NCBI RefSeq assembly: GCF_001956295.1
Contig: NZ_MRTD01000018.1
Location: forward strand, 89,991-153,990
From: Paenibacillus sp. FSL A5-0031
GTDB lineage: Bacteria > Bacillota > Bacilli > Paenibacillales > Paenibacillaceae
Length of the DNA: 64,000 nucleotides
Direction of reading: 5' to 3'
Shown: one piece after another, positions 38,499 through 47,660 of the stretch
Layout of the letters: the number at the start of each line of letters is the position of its first letter
How positions within the stretch are numbered: the stretch's first letter is position 1
Position numbers and translations under genes: made by a program
Notes under the pieces: generated by a model
Told to the model about the DNA's origin: nothing
Database searches by the model: none
What the model saw: the letters and a program-made list of their open reading frames with translations, nothing else

Positions 38499-39614
38499 AT
38501 GTCTAATACCACAAATGAAACAGCGGTTGAAGCTTTATTTAAGCCCTTTGTCTCCAAAAATTTGCAGGTTGCCAATCGTATTGTAATGGCGCCAATGACA
38601 AGAGGATACTCCCCAAATGGAGTTCCAGGGGCTGATGTTGCGGCTTATTATCGTCGGCGGGCGGAGAATGGCGTCGGTCTTATCGTTACTGAAGGAACCG
38701 TAATCGATCATAAGGCTGCTGCTGCAAGTCCGAATTGGCCTCACTTTCATGGGGAGGCTGCGCTGAGCGGCTGGTCCAACGTGGTAAAAGAAGTGCATGA
38801 AGCCGGCGGTAAAATTATTCCGCAGCTATGGCATGTTGGGTTAACGCGCAAAATTGGCGACCTCCCCAATAACGAAGCATTGCCAATTGGTCCTTCGGGA
38901 CTTAATCTATCAGGTGAGAAAATAACAGAGCCTCTAACGGAGAAAGAGATTGGGGATGTTATCGCTGCTTACGCACAGTCAGCGGCAGATGCAGCACGAA
39001 TCGGCTTTGATGGTATTGAGCTTCATGGCGCGCATGGTTATTTGATCGATCAGTTCTTCTGGGACCAAACCAATAAACGGACTGATCGTTATGGCGGTGA
39101 TCTTGCAGCGAGGACACGTTTCGCCGTTGAAATAGTTGAGGCTTGCCGTCGTGCAGTCGGAAAAGATTTTCCAATCGTATTCCGATTCTCACAATGGAAG
39201 GCAGGTCATTATGATGCCAAATTGGCGGAAACACCTCAGCAGCTTTTGCAATTTTTGACGCCGCTTGCTGATGCGGGAGTGGATGTCTTCCATTGTTCAA
39301 CGCGGCGATATTGGGAGCCGGAGTTCAAGGATTCTCATCTAAATCTGGCAGGATGGACGAAGAAGCTGACAGGAAAACCAACGATAACTGTAGGCTCAGT
39401 TGGGCTGGACAATGAATTTAGAAGCAGCAGCGGGGACGCAGCGAAGCCGGCCATTCTGAACAGCTTAATTGAAAGACTGGAAATGGAAGAGTTTGATCTG
39501 GTAGCCATAGGCCGTGCACTGCTTGCTGATCCAGAATGGGCAGCCAAAATACGCGACAATCGAACAGATGAGCTGCTGAGCTATGATGCAGGCGCTACAA
39601 AAACTTTATATTAA
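38499..39614 (+). CDS. Old Yellow Enzyme family NADH:flavin oxidoreductase
   Basis: The start is ATG 38499, 6 bases after AGGAGGA; the ATG at 38493 touches that site. About 371 residues. VMAPMTRGYSPNGVPG binds FMN near the N-terminus, with IPQLWHVG, the substrate-binding pair in ELHGAHGYLIDQFFWDQTN (HxxH), DRYGG, and a C-terminal DLVAIGRALLADPEWAAKI. It reduces electron-poor alkenes such as enones, nitro compounds or N-ethylmaleimide with NAD(P)H. A single-gene unit with its own terminator. Confidence 0.93.
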   Translation: MSNTTNETAVEALFKPFVSKNLQVANRIVMAPMTRGYSPNGVPGADVAAYYRRRAENGVGLIVTEGTVIDHKAAAASPNWPHFHGEAALSGWSNVVKEVHEAGGKIIPQLWHVGLTRKIGDLPNNEALPIGPSGLNLSGEKITEPLTEKEIGDVIAAYAQSAADAARIGFDGIELHGAHGYLIDQFFWDQTNKRTDRYGGDLAARTRFAVEIVEACRRAVGKDFPIVFRFSQWKAGHYDAKLAETPQQLLQFLTPLADAGVDVFHCSTRRYWEPEFKDSHLNLAGWTKKLTGKPTITVGSVGLDNEFRSSSGDAAKPAILNSLIERLEMEEFDLVAIGRALLADPEWAAKIRDNRTDELLSYDAGATKTLY

Positions 39615-39627
39615 TGTCGTACACGAT

Positions 39628-39664
39628 AGAAGAGGAGCCTGTAATTAGGCTCCTCTTCTTCTTT
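39628..39664 (+). terminator. Terminator after the OYE gene
   Basis: AGAAGAGGAGCCT, 6-base loop, AGGCTCCTCTTCTTC: a perfect 13-bp stem in a T-rich context. Confidence 0.85.
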
Positions 39665-39742
39665 ATGAACTAACTGACAGAGTAACTCACTCATTCATTC
39701 GCTTGAGATAATCTCTCCTCCTCCAGATCCTCTCATCGCGTT

Positions 39743-41110
39743 TTAGCCTGCCATTGGTTTCTTAGAAGAAATACGAATACTTGCAAATAAACTCATTAGT
39801 ATTAACAAAAGATTAAATCCCATCGTTACAATCAATCCCGATTGCATCGTCATTCCGGCAGCCTGACTAACGACAAGGATAGCACCGCCTATACCGATGA
39901 CCACACCCGGTGTGAAAGAATCTGCAAATTGCAGATTAGCGGAGGTCTCGCCAGCTCCGTCATCACTAGTATGGGCAAATGCAACCGCACCGCTCGTTGG
40001 ATGGGATAATCCCATTCCAATTCCTGCAATGATTTGCCCCATTACGGCCAAGGCAACCGTTACGTTTGGAATCCAAACGACTAAAGCAAAACCTAATGTG
40101 AGCAGCAGCACGCCTAAAATAATTCTTCTGTTGCGCCCGCGGCCTTGGTCTGCTGTATCCCAGCGCCCTTGCAAATAAGCAAAGAGACACCAGCTAAGCG
40201 CCGCGCTGGCAACAATTAATCCGGCATGAGCGGGATTAATGCCTTTGATATCGATTAGAGCTAACACAAGAAAATTTTGTGTACTGACATATGCGGCGAA
40301 GAAAAGTCCACGCGTTGCTAGAATAGCCGGCATTCCTCTTCGGAATAGTAGAGTGCCCGTAGGCAGCAGCTTGCGCAGTGGATATGACATGATGGCTAAG
40401 CCGGCAATGCTTAATACAGCTCCTGTAATTTTGGGCAGCATGCCAAGTCCAACGAGGAAAATACCAGTACCTATCGTTAAAAATAAAGCCATCCACGTAG
40501 CGGCGGCACCATTTCCCTCCCTTGTACCTTGTACCTTCAATTTTCTAAAAGCCGGCAAGCTAAGAATGGCTGACAAAACAATAATCGGCAATATGCCCCA
40601 GAACACAAATCGCCAAGACCACTGTTCTGCAATCAAACCGGCAACGAATGGACCGAGCATAGACGGAAGGACGTAGGCTGTACCGAATGCACCGAGTATT
40701 TTGGAACGCAATTCATCGGGATAGCTTAAGGAGATAGCGGTGTATACGCAAGTCATCATCGCACCAGCACCAAGGCCTTGCAGCGCTCGCGCCGCAATCA
40801 TAACGAACATATCGCTGGCAGCAGCTGCAGCAATCAGACCCGCTATAAACAAAACAAGTGCAATCGTAAACGGTGCTGCTGGCCCTTTTTTATCAATAAT
40901 ACGACCGACAACCAGGGTGCCAACAATCTGAGCAAGCAGATAAGTGCTGAATATCCAGCCAAAGAGATGAATGCCATTCAAATCACCGGCGATGGAAGGA
41001 GCGATCGTGGTTACGGCTAGGCCCTCAAATCCTACTGCCATCACTGACAAAATAATTCCTATCGATAGTGCAAAGTAACGCGGACTGAAAATGCTTTGAT
41101 GATTCGGCAT
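39743..41110 (-). CDS. MFS multidrug exporter, EmrB/QacA-like
   Basis: The protein has 455 residues and 12-14 membrane helices. GRIIDKKGPAAPFTIALVL (loop 2-3 motif) and LGPFVAGLIAEQWSWRFVFW (motif C) are typical of DHA2/DHA1 exporters. GGAGGTTAAA precedes the ATG. It is divergent from a SufR-like cysteine-rich regulator at 41280, which is the obvious candidate regulator. The substrate is unknown. Confidence 0.9.
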   Translation of the reverse strand: MPNHQSIFSPRYFALSIGIILSVMAVGFEGLAVTTIAPSIAGDLNGIHLFGWIFSTYLLAQIVGTLVVGRIIDKKGPAAPFTIALVLFIAGLIAAAAASDMFVMIAARALQGLGAGAMMTCVYTAISLSYPDELRSKILGAFGTAYVLPSMLGPFVAGLIAEQWSWRFVFWGILPIIVLSAILSLPAFRKLKVQGTREGNGAAATWMALFLTIGTGIFLVGLGMLPKITGAVLSIAGLAIMSYPLRKLLPTGTLLFRRGMPAILATRGLFFAAYVSTQNFLVLALIDIKGINPAHAGLIVASAALSWCLFAYLQGRWDTADQGRGRNRRIILGVLLLTLGFALVVWIPNVTVALAVMGQIIAGIGMGLSHPTSGAVAFAHTSDDGAGETSANLQFADSFTPGVVIGIGGAILVVSQAAGMTMQSGLIVTMGFNLLLILMSLFASIRISSKKPMAG

Positions 41111-41204
41111 TGCCTTTAACCTCCAACAAAATTTTTTATGTATACGCCATATCCGGATACTTAGTAAACATATTTCTTTATAAAGTTCAGGCTACCGTTC
41201 GGCT

Positions 41205-41233
41205 TTGACTTTGTCAACATTTTTATTTAAAAT
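41205..41233 (+). promoter_or_regulatory. Promoter of the SufR-like regulator with overlapping dyad
   Basis: TTGACT (41205-41210), 17 bases, TAAAAT (41228-41233). TTGAC-TTT-GTCAA forms a perfect dyad across the -35, a possible site of self-binding that could also affect the divergent exporter. Confidence 0.65.
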
Positions 41234-41279
41234 GTAGAGAGTGATATAGAGTCAGTTGCCTCAAAAGGAGGTCCCTATA

Positions 41280-41939
41280 ATGAGTGGAAGTCAAACGAAC
41301 AAAGATTCCTCAACAAAGACGCGAAGAGGAATTATTAATCTGCTGAAGCAGCAGGGTGGTATGGATGTTATGGCATTAGCCTCAGAGTTTCTATTATCTG
41401 GAATGGCTATTCGCCAGCATTTAAATGCGCTGAAAGAAGAAGGATTAGTTACGTATGAAGAAGAAGCTCGTCCGATGGGACGACCGGCTAAGCTGTGGAG
41501 ATTGACGCCTGAAGCTGATCGATTTTTTCCAAGCGGGTATTCAGAATTGTCAGTTAGTCTGCTTCAATCTATGAGAGAGGCTTTCGGAATCGAGGGACTG
41601 GATAAGCTGCTGGCGGTTCGAAATAAAAATATGCTGGAGCAATATCTTTTCCAACTTGGCGGGGAACCTCATCTAATTGGAAAACTGGAGAAACTGGCTG
41701 ATATTCGCACAAAAGAAGGTTATATGGCTGAGATCAAGGATCTAGGCGATGGAAGCCTGTTGTTTATAGAGAAGCATTGTCCGATCTGTGAAGCTGCTGC
41801 TGCTTGTGCCGGGTTATGTAAAAATGAGTTAAGCCTCTTTCAATCCGTGCTAGGCAGTGAAGTTCAGATCGAACGCGTAGAGCATATTTTGTCAGGCGGA
41901 AGAAACTGTGTTTATAAGGTTATGGAACAAAATAGTTAG
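41280..41939 (+). CDS. Winged-helix regulator with C-terminal cysteine cluster (SufR/DeoR-like)
   Basis: The start is ATG 41280, with AAGGAGG 8 bases before; the frame is open to 41256. About 219 residues. The N-terminal winged helix (~12-75: IINLLKQQGGMDVMALASEF, MAIRQHLNALKEEGLV, YEEEARPMGRPAKLWRLT) matches SufR-like and ArsR-related regulators. Near the C-terminus HCPICEAAAACAGLCKNE places four cysteines (CxxC-x5-CxxxC), a likely iron-sulfur or metal site. A further cysteine lies near the end. It lies divergent to an MFS exporter, so it may be a redox- or metal-sensing repressor of it. Confidence 0.85.
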   Translation: MSGSQTNKDSSTKTRRGIINLLKQQGGMDVMALASEFLLSGMAIRQHLNALKEEGLVTYEEEARPMGRPAKLWRLTPEADRFFPSGYSELSVSLLQSMREAFGIEGLDKLLAVRNKNMLEQYLFQLGGEPHLIGKLEKLADIRTKEGYMAEIKDLGDGSLLFIEKHCPICEAAAACAGLCKNELSLFQSVLGSEVQIERVEHILSGGRNCVYKVMEQNS

Positions 41940-42000
41940 CTGTAAAGTACTTTGAATCCTTTACTAGGCGGCAGGATTTATATAAATTAGACATATTGAA

Positions 42001-42027
42001 GGCTGCCGAGAGTTTCTCGACAGCCTA
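42001..42027. terminator. Hairpin between convergent regulator and metallo-hydrolase genes
   Basis: GGCTGCCGAGA and TCTCGACAGCC pair (one C/A mismatch) around GTT. T-tracts are short on both sides, so termination strength is uncertain. Confidence 0.6.
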
Positions 42028-42054
42028 ATTACGCCAGAGGCAAATGATTTTTAT

Positions 42055-42747
42055 TTAAAAAGTGATGGATTCACCATCAATGGGTATTAAAATATGTTTT
42101 GAAAGTTCCTTTTCATCAAGGAATGCTTGTAATTCTCTTCGAGTTAATAAGCAGTGATTGAGTGCTTCCATATGTGAAACGATAATGGTTGATTGCGGAG
42201 CTGCCATATAGGTTTGATAAATGTCTTCTTTTGTCATAATGATCGGATCGCCTTGAAGAAATTGTGCAGCCCCTCCATTTACAATGATGACTTCAGGACG
42301 ATGCAGTCTGATGCTGTCCTCAACATCATTGTACCATATCGTATCTCCTGCAAGATAAAGTGTTTTTTCATCCGTATGGTAAAAGACAACGCCAGAAACC
42401 TCGCCCATCATCTTTCCAATTTCGCCAATACCATGTTTTCCGTTTGTTCTAGTTAAGCTAATGCCTTCTATATACGTAATACGATCTATCGATTGTACAT
42501 TTTGAAAACCTGCTTTTCGGATGACTGCGACATCATCTTCAGACTGTGCAATAATAGGAATAGTTTTCGGCAATGCTTCGATCGCCGCGGCGTCAAAATG
42601 ATCAGGATGTAAATGAGTGACAATAACGACATCTGCATCTATGATCTCTTCGATGGGGAGATCTACTGTTGGGTTAAATGTATCCTGATTCAATGTATTT
42701 GGAAACGGAGGATTTGCCCCCTTTTTCGCCAAAAATGGATCAATCAA
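42055..42747 (-). CDS. MBL-fold metallo-hydrolase with damaged 5' end
   Basis: The 230-residue frame contains the metal motif THLHPDHFD (~44-52), LYLAGDTIWYND (~131), and HMEAL near the end, as in UlaG/UPF0173-like hydrolases. Homologues begin about 15-20 residues earlier with a first beta-strand. Here the only start (TTG at 42747) has no ribosome site at a useful distance. The reading frame continues upstream through sequence that still resembles the missing strand (VLDIYKGAIANKTFLIDP) until a TGA near 42803, with no start codon. It may be a 5'-truncated pseudogene or use a non-standard start. Confidence 0.65.
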   Translation of the reverse strand: MIDPFLAKKGANPPFPNTLNQDTFNPTVDLPIEEIIDADVVIVTHLHPDHFDAAAIEALPKTIPIIAQSEDDVAVIRKAGFQNVQSIDRITYIEGISLTRTNGKHGIGEIGKMMGEVSGVVFYHTDEKTLYLAGDTIWYNDVEDSIRLHRPEVIIVNGGAAQFLQGDPIIMTKEDIYQTYMAAPQSTIIVSHMEALNHCLLTRRELQAFLDEKELSKHILIPIDGESITF

Positions 42748-42946
42748 AAAGGTTTTATTTGCAATCGCTCCTTTATAAATATCTAAAACAGACCCTAATT
42801 CAAATGGCGGTCAGTAAGAAAGTCCGTATTTCCTGCAATCGGCAGAGAAATAGGGGCTTTTTTTGGTGATCTGCTTTTAAGTGGGATGTTTTATTTCTGT
42901 GGATTTAAGGTCAGGGATAGAATTTTAGCGCTCGATAAAACGTAAG

Positions 42947-42977
42947 ATTTAAACTGCAGATCATTTTTCGTTTAAAT
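42947..42977. repeat. Inverted repeat in the leader of the ABC exporter operon
   Basis: ATTTAAAC and GTTTAAAT are separated by 15 bases, ~60 bases before the exporter gene. It could be an operator. The remainder of 42748-43035 shows only the 5' remnant of the metallo-hydrolase and the AGGAGG site at 43024. Confidence 0.4.
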
Positions 42978-43035
42978 TCAGTTTACAAAGGTACGTTACC
43001 ATCACGTTATCAACAGTTGTATAGGAGGAATTACA

Positions 43036-44067
43036 ATGGTTCATGTAAATAACAAGAAAATAGAGCCAAACCACGGTGACTGGGCTGTCGAAGCGAACGG
43101 ACTCGTAAAAACTTTTGGTGAAAATCGGGCTGTGGATGGCGTGAATATGAATGTACGCGCGGGTTCAATTTACGGTGTGCTTGGTCCGAATGGAGCAGGC
43201 AAGACCACAACGATTAGTATGCTCGCAACCTTGCTTCGTCCAGACGCAGGCTCGGCGCGAATCTTCGGGCACGATGTAGTAAAGGAATCGCAGATTGTTC
43301 GTCAATTAATTGGGGTTACCGGCCAGTACGCATCGGTTGATGAATCACTAAGCGCTACAGAAAACCTAGTTATCTTCTCTAGGCTGTTAGGGCTTGGGCG
43401 TTCAGAAGCGAAGCGTAAAGCAGATGAATTGCTTGAGGAGTTTGGTTTGACGGAAGCAGCGAAGCGGCCATTGAAAAACTTTTCCGGCGGCATGCGCCGC
43501 CGCTTGGATTTGGCGGCGAGTCTTATTGCACAACCGCCGCTTATTTTCTTGGATGAACCGACTACAGGGCTCGACCCGCGTACGCGTGCTCAGATGTGGG
43601 ATACGATTCGCCGATTGGTGAAGACGGGGTCGACTGTGCTGTTAACGACACAGTACCTCGATGAGGCGGATCAATTGGCTGATAGAATCGCAGTTATCGA
43701 TCGCGGTCGGGTAGTGGCAGAGGGCACGGTGGATGAACTGAAAGCTTCAGTAGGTACCTCCTCATTGCAATTGAGAGTAGTAAACCCGCTGGACATCGAA
43801 GCAGCTCGTCAAACGGTTGAACATGTGCTGAAAACACAATCAATTGTGTTATATGAAGCCGGAATGATTACGGCCCCTATGGCGGATGCCGATTTGGTCA
43901 CAGATCTGCTTATCGCACTGCGTGAGAGAGGGATTCATTTGGCAGAAATGAGCGTACAAAAACCGACCCTAGATGAGGTGTTCCTCACAATCACAGGTCA
44001 TGGTGTTAAAGAGGACGCTGCACAAGCGTCCGATGTATCCAATAAAGCGGAGGCGGTAAAAGTATGA
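43036..44067 (+). CDS. ABC exporter ATP-binding protein, DrrA-like
   Basis: The 343-residue protein has Walker A GPNGAGKTTT (~53), signature FSGGMRRRLDLA (~150), Walker B LIFLDEPTTGLDP and the H-loop region LLTTQYLDEADQLAD. The C-terminal extension (VQKPTLDEVFLTITGHG) is typical of the DrrA subfamily of drug exporters. TAGGAGGAATTACA precedes the ATG. It overlaps the permease gene by four bases. It powers export of an unknown hydrophobic compound. Confidence 0.94.
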   Translation: MVHVNNKKIEPNHGDWAVEANGLVKTFGENRAVDGVNMNVRAGSIYGVLGPNGAGKTTTISMLATLLRPDAGSARIFGHDVVKESQIVRQLIGVTGQYASVDESLSATENLVIFSRLLGLGRSEAKRKADELLEEFGLTEAAKRPLKNFSGGMRRRLDLAASLIAQPPLIFLDEPTTGLDPRTRAQMWDTIRRLVKTGSTVLLTTQYLDEADQLADRIAVIDRGRVVAEGTVDELKASVGTSSLQLRVVNPLDIEAARQTVEHVLKTQSIVLYEAGMITAPMADADLVTDLLIALRERGIHLAEMSVQKPTLDEVFLTITGHGVKEDAAQASDVSNKAEAVKV

Positions 44068-44879
44068 AAAGCACTTCCATTCAATCAGGATTTGATCGTG
44101 AGCTGAAAAACCACACGAGCTTTGGTCAAACCATTCGTAATTCATTAACGATGGCTTATCGCGGCCTGCTTAAAATTCGGCGCACACCTGAGCAATTGTT
44201 TGATGTTACACTTCAGCCAATCATCTTTACTTTAATGTTTACCTATATTTTTGGCGGTGCCATCTCTGGCGACGTAATCAGTTATTTGCCCGTCATCATT
44301 CCCGGCATTCTCGTACAGACTGTAATTACGACCTCAGTCGTTACTGGCGTTCAATTGCGCGAGGACATGGACAAAGGTGTATTTGATCGATTCAAGTCAT
44401 TGCCCATCTCACGAATTGCTCCGTTAGCTGGAGCTTTGCTTGCAGACACCATTAGGTACACGATTGCTACTGTACTCACTTTAACTATGGGATACATTAT
44501 GGGCTATCGTCCTGATGGAGGCCTCGATCATGTGGCCATCGCTGCTCTACTTGTGATCTTCTGTTCTTGGTCAATCAGCTGGATTTTCGCTTTCTTTGGC
44601 GTCATTGCCCGTACTGCCTCAAGCGTACAAGGGATATCGATGATTGTGCTGTTTCCGCTGACGTTTCTTTCCAATGCCTTTGTACCGGTTGATACAATGC
44701 CGAAATGGCTTCAATGGTTTGTCAACATCAATCCGGTCTCGCATCTTGTGAGTGCCGTCCGTGATTTGACCAACTCTGGAACGGTAGGCTGGGATTTGGC
44801 TATCTCTCTGATCGGAGCAATTGTGATCGTAGCGATCTTTGCACCGATTACGGTTCGTGCCTATATGCGCCGGACATAA
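44064..44879 (+). CDS. ABC-2 type permease, DrrB-like
   Basis: The 271-residue protein has a ~50-residue cytoplasmic N-terminus and six membrane helices. PIIFTLMFTYIFGGAI and FPLTFLSNAFVPVDTMPKWL are classical for DrrB-like permeases. Translational coupling to the ATPase and a terminator after it define a two-gene exporter operon with no adjacent regulator on its strand. Confidence 0.94.
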   Translation: MKSTSIQSGFDRELKNHTSFGQTIRNSLTMAYRGLLKIRRTPEQLFDVTLQPIIFTLMFTYIFGGAISGDVISYLPVIIPGILVQTVITTSVVTGVQLREDMDKGVFDRFKSLPISRIAPLAGALLADTIRYTIATVLTLTMGYIMGYRPDGGLDHVAIAALLVIFCSWSISWIFAFFGVIARTASSVQGISMIVLFPLTFLSNAFVPVDTMPKWLQWFVNINPVSHLVSAVRDLTNSGTVGWDLAISLIGAIVIVAIFAPITVRAYMRRT

Positions 44880-44935
44880 TGAACAGCGTGATGTTCAGAC
44901 AGTGCTAGCGCCAAGCTTCACCAATCACTTTAATC

Positions 44936-44962
44936 AAAACGGCAGAAATGCCGTTTTTTTGT
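44936..44962 (+). terminator. Terminator after the DrrAB-like operon
   Basis: AAAACGGCA-GAAA-TGCCGTTTTTTT: perfect stem, GNRA-like loop and long T-run. Confidence 0.92.
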
Positions 44963-45078
44963 TTTATTTTTTTATAGTGAGCTCTAGTGAAGTTCGCGAA
45001 TTTCCATAATATGCTATGATCATTGGTAGAAAAGTATAGAGGATATCATGAAACGAATCAGCCATTTGGAAAGGAAAG

Positions 45079-45849
45079 ATGACATCAATGAAATATGGGA
45101 AATTAATCGGTGAAGGCAATACCGCATCGGTATATGAATGGGAAGAAGGTACAGTGCTTAAGCTTTTCGTTCACGGTTATCCAAAAAGTGATGTAGAAAG
45201 AGAGTTTAGAAACGCACAAGCCATTAATGAAATGAACTTCGCAAAACCAAAGGCATATGAAATGATTAGTTGTGAAGAGCGTATGGGTATTATTTATGAC
45301 AAAGTGGAGGGCGAATCACTGCTCGATTGGGTTTTGAAAACAGGTGATCTCCATGGATGCGCGGAACATATGTCCAAGCTTCATAAGTCGATTTTAGAGA
45401 ACAGAGTTAGCACTAGCGATGTGCCGGATTACAAATCATTTTTAAAATACAATATAACAAATGCGTCATCGGCTAATGGAGTGGAACAAGAAGGTGTATT
45501 GCAAAAATGGAGTGAATTGAAGGATGGAGACACACTTTGTCATGGTGATTTTCATCCAGGCAATATTTTATTATCCAATGGCCAGACAAAAGTTATCGAT
45601 TTCATGAATGTGTGCCACGGACATTTTTTATATGATGTTGCAAGAACTGTATTTTTGGTGGAGTATACACCCGTGCCTGAAGGTACAGAGGATATAAAAG
45701 TGGTTAGGGGATTAAAGAGAACATTGGCAGATTTGTATCTTGTCCAAATGGAGGTTACCCGTGAAATGATACAAGACTATTTATCGGTAATCATTGCGGC
45801 TAGAGTTGGAGAATGTCCTGACGAACCCCGCTGGAGAGAACAGCAGTAA
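45079..45849 (+). CDS. Phosphotransferase family protein (aminoglycoside phosphotransferase fold)
   Basis: The 256-residue kinase-like protein has a glycine-containing N-lobe (KLIGEGNTASVYEWEEGTVLKLF), the catalytic loop LCHGDFHPGNILL (~155-167) and the metal Asp in VIDFMNVCHG. The TIGR02172-like layout is common in Firmicutes, with no proof of antibiotic resistance. The start is ATG 45079 or ATG 45088; both have GGAAAGGAA nearby. A small-molecule kinase of unknown substrate. Confidence 0.85.
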   Translation: MTSMKYGKLIGEGNTASVYEWEEGTVLKLFVHGYPKSDVEREFRNAQAINEMNFAKPKAYEMISCEERMGIIYDKVEGESLLDWVLKTGDLHGCAEHMSKLHKSILENRVSTSDVPDYKSFLKYNITNASSANGVEQEGVLQKWSELKDGDTLCHGDFHPGNILLSNGQTKVIDFMNVCHGHFLYDVARTVFLVEYTPVPEGTEDIKVVRGLKRTLADLYLVQMEVTREMIQDYLSVIIAARVGECPDEPRWREQQ

Positions 45850-45872
45850 ATGGCGGCTAAAGTGGAGAAAGA

Positions 45873-45913
45873 AAAAGACAGCCTCCAGTTGAATGGAAGG
45901 CTGTCTTTTTTTT
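45873..45913. terminator. Terminator between phosphotransferase and convergent MFS gene
   Basis: AAAGACAGCCTCC pairs with GGAAGGCTGTCTTT (one bulge), followed by eight T; the A-rich left arm may serve the other strand. Confidence 0.88.
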
Positions 45914-45924
45914 GCAGCTATGCA

Positions 45925-47385
45925 CTAGTGATTGAAGGCTTGCTCTTTTTGCTTGTTCAAGGCGATGAAAACAGTAAATAACAGAAGGATGATTCCAGTA
46001 AAGATGAACCCTTCGATAATGTTGAAAGGAAGCCATCCCAGAACGGATGAGCCTGCAACAACACCAAGAGAGAAGAAGGCATAGAAATATCCATAAGCTT
46101 TCCCGCGAAGCTCAGCTGGCGTAGCTCTAATGAGCATCGTATTGATGGATGGGAACAAGAAAGCAAAGCCGATACCATATAGTCCTAAAACAAAATAAAG
46201 TCCTAATGTCGTTGATGATTGGCTAATAAGCAGCTGACTTAATCCCATTAAACCCATGCCTAATGCCATCGTTCTTGATGGGGAAACGCGATCGAATATA
46301 CGGTTTGTAGGAAGTACAAACATGAGAACGGCAATGATCCCGAAAGTGCTCATTAGCGTACCGCTTAATTTGGAATCATATCCAAGCGTTTGAACATGCA
46401 GAGGCAACAAATATGCGATTACACCTTGAGAGAACATTAAGAAAAAGGCACCGCCATAAGCTTTCATAACACCTGCATTAAAGAATGAGCCTGCTGCTTG
46501 TTCGACCGTTTTTTCTTTTTCTTTCTTTAATGGTTTGTACTTGCTTAGAAAAATAGCAGACAAAATGGCGAGTGCAAACCCTAATACAGCCACACAAGTA
46601 AAAACGAAGGGTACGGAAGTTTTGCTTGCCATAATTCCGCTGAAAGCAGGTCCAATAATGGCGGCTAATCCAACAAAGGTACCTGTGAAGGCAACTTTTT
46701 TCCCTTGCTCATTATTTATCGTAGTATTTGCAGAGAAAGTAAACGCAGCTGGAACAATTAAGCCGGCCACAAAACCATGAATGATTCGTACGATTATTAA
46801 TACGACTGGAGAGTCAACAAATTGATATAACAGCAGTGCGCTGCTTGTCAGAAGCAAACCGATCATTAGTATTTTGAACGGCCCTACCTTATCCGTCATA
46901 ATACCAGACAATATGTTGCCAAACGTATTGGTTAACGAATAAAGCCCAACAACAATGCCTACAATAAACGAGCTTGCACCAACGGAAGCGGCAAAAGTAC
47001 TCATAACCGGCAGCTGTGTAAATAAATCTATAAAAGAGAAAAACACGATACTGTACACTAATATGGCATAGTTAAAAGGTTTTACGCTAAATTTGGCTTG
47101 TGCCTTCTTAAGCTGCCAATCGAGCAAAAAGTTGCCTAATGGCACAAAAGCCGCAATTACTGCTGCTGCAGGCCAAAGCAAACTCCACTTCACTCGAATA
47201 GCTGCATAAAGTATCGCTACAGCATATAAACTGAAAATCCCCCCGTGAATACTTCCCATAAGCGTCACGGCTTGCTCTATTCCCCATATATATTTCAAGG
47301 GCATAGCGATACATAGTAATAAAAGCAATGAAATACCATCTAAAAAACCTGTGATTCGTAAAATGTGAATTGGATGTCCTCGCAC
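45925..47385 (-). CDS. DUF3817-MFS fusion membrane transporter
   Basis: The protein has 486 residues. Residues ~1-95 (ITGFLDGISLLLLLCIAMPLK, SIHGGIFSLYAVAILYA) match the small three-helix DUF3817 membrane domain. From ~105 on it is a complete 12-helix MFS transporter (GIMTDKVGPFKILMIGLLL, GLAAIIGPAFSGIMASKTSVP). The join at LLDWQLKKAQAKFSVKPF has no stop, start or ribosome site, so this is a true fusion and not two genes. Function unknown; efflux is likely from the MFS half. Confidence 0.88.
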   Translation of the reverse strand: MRGHPIHILRITGFLDGISLLLLLCIAMPLKYIWGIEQAVTLMGSIHGGIFSLYAVAILYAAIRVKWSLLWPAAAVIAAFVPLGNFLLDWQLKKAQAKFSVKPFNYAILVYSIVFFSFIDLFTQLPVMSTFAASVGASSFIVGIVVGLYSLTNTFGNILSGIMTDKVGPFKILMIGLLLTSSALLLYQFVDSPVVLIIVRIIHGFVAGLIVPAAFTFSANTTINNEQGKKVAFTGTFVGLAAIIGPAFSGIMASKTSVPFVFTCVAVLGFALAILSAIFLSKYKPLKKEKEKTVEQAAGSFFNAGVMKAYGGAFFLMFSQGVIAYLLPLHVQTLGYDSKLSGTLMSTFGIIAVLMFVLPTNRIFDRVSPSRTMALGMGLMGLSQLLISQSSTTLGLYFVLGLYGIGFAFLFPSINTMLIRATPAELRGKAYGYFYAFFSLGVVAGSSVLGWLPFNIIEGFIFTGIILLLFTVFIALNKQKEQAFNH

Positions 47386-47569
47386 TTTTCATGCTCCTAA
47401 TATAGATTGAATTGATCTCTCTATTCTAACATTTAATTAGGCGATAAAAACAGAACGAGGCAGATGGAAAGTGAAGGTTCAGCAACAAATATGAGATCAA
47501 CGATATATTTCTGGAAGTTGTCGTCAGAAATGGTGAATTCGAAATCTTATTATATGTCCCAATTAAAGC

Positions 47570-47601
47570 TTGACCTTGAAGTATACTTCAACATTTATGC
47601 T
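47570..47601 (+). promoter_or_regulatory. MerR-type promoter before the alpha/beta hydrolase
   Basis: TTGACC (-35), then the perfect 16-bp palindrome TTGAAGTATACTTCAA (47576-47591), then TATGCT (-10) at a stretched 20-base spacing. This over-long spacer with a central dyad is the classical architecture bound by MerR activators. A MerR gene follows the hydrolase. Confidence 0.8.
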
Positions 47602-47660
47602 CTATCTTATCAATTACGGCTATCCATAATTGAAGTTTGAGATGAAGTTGGAGGTTATGT

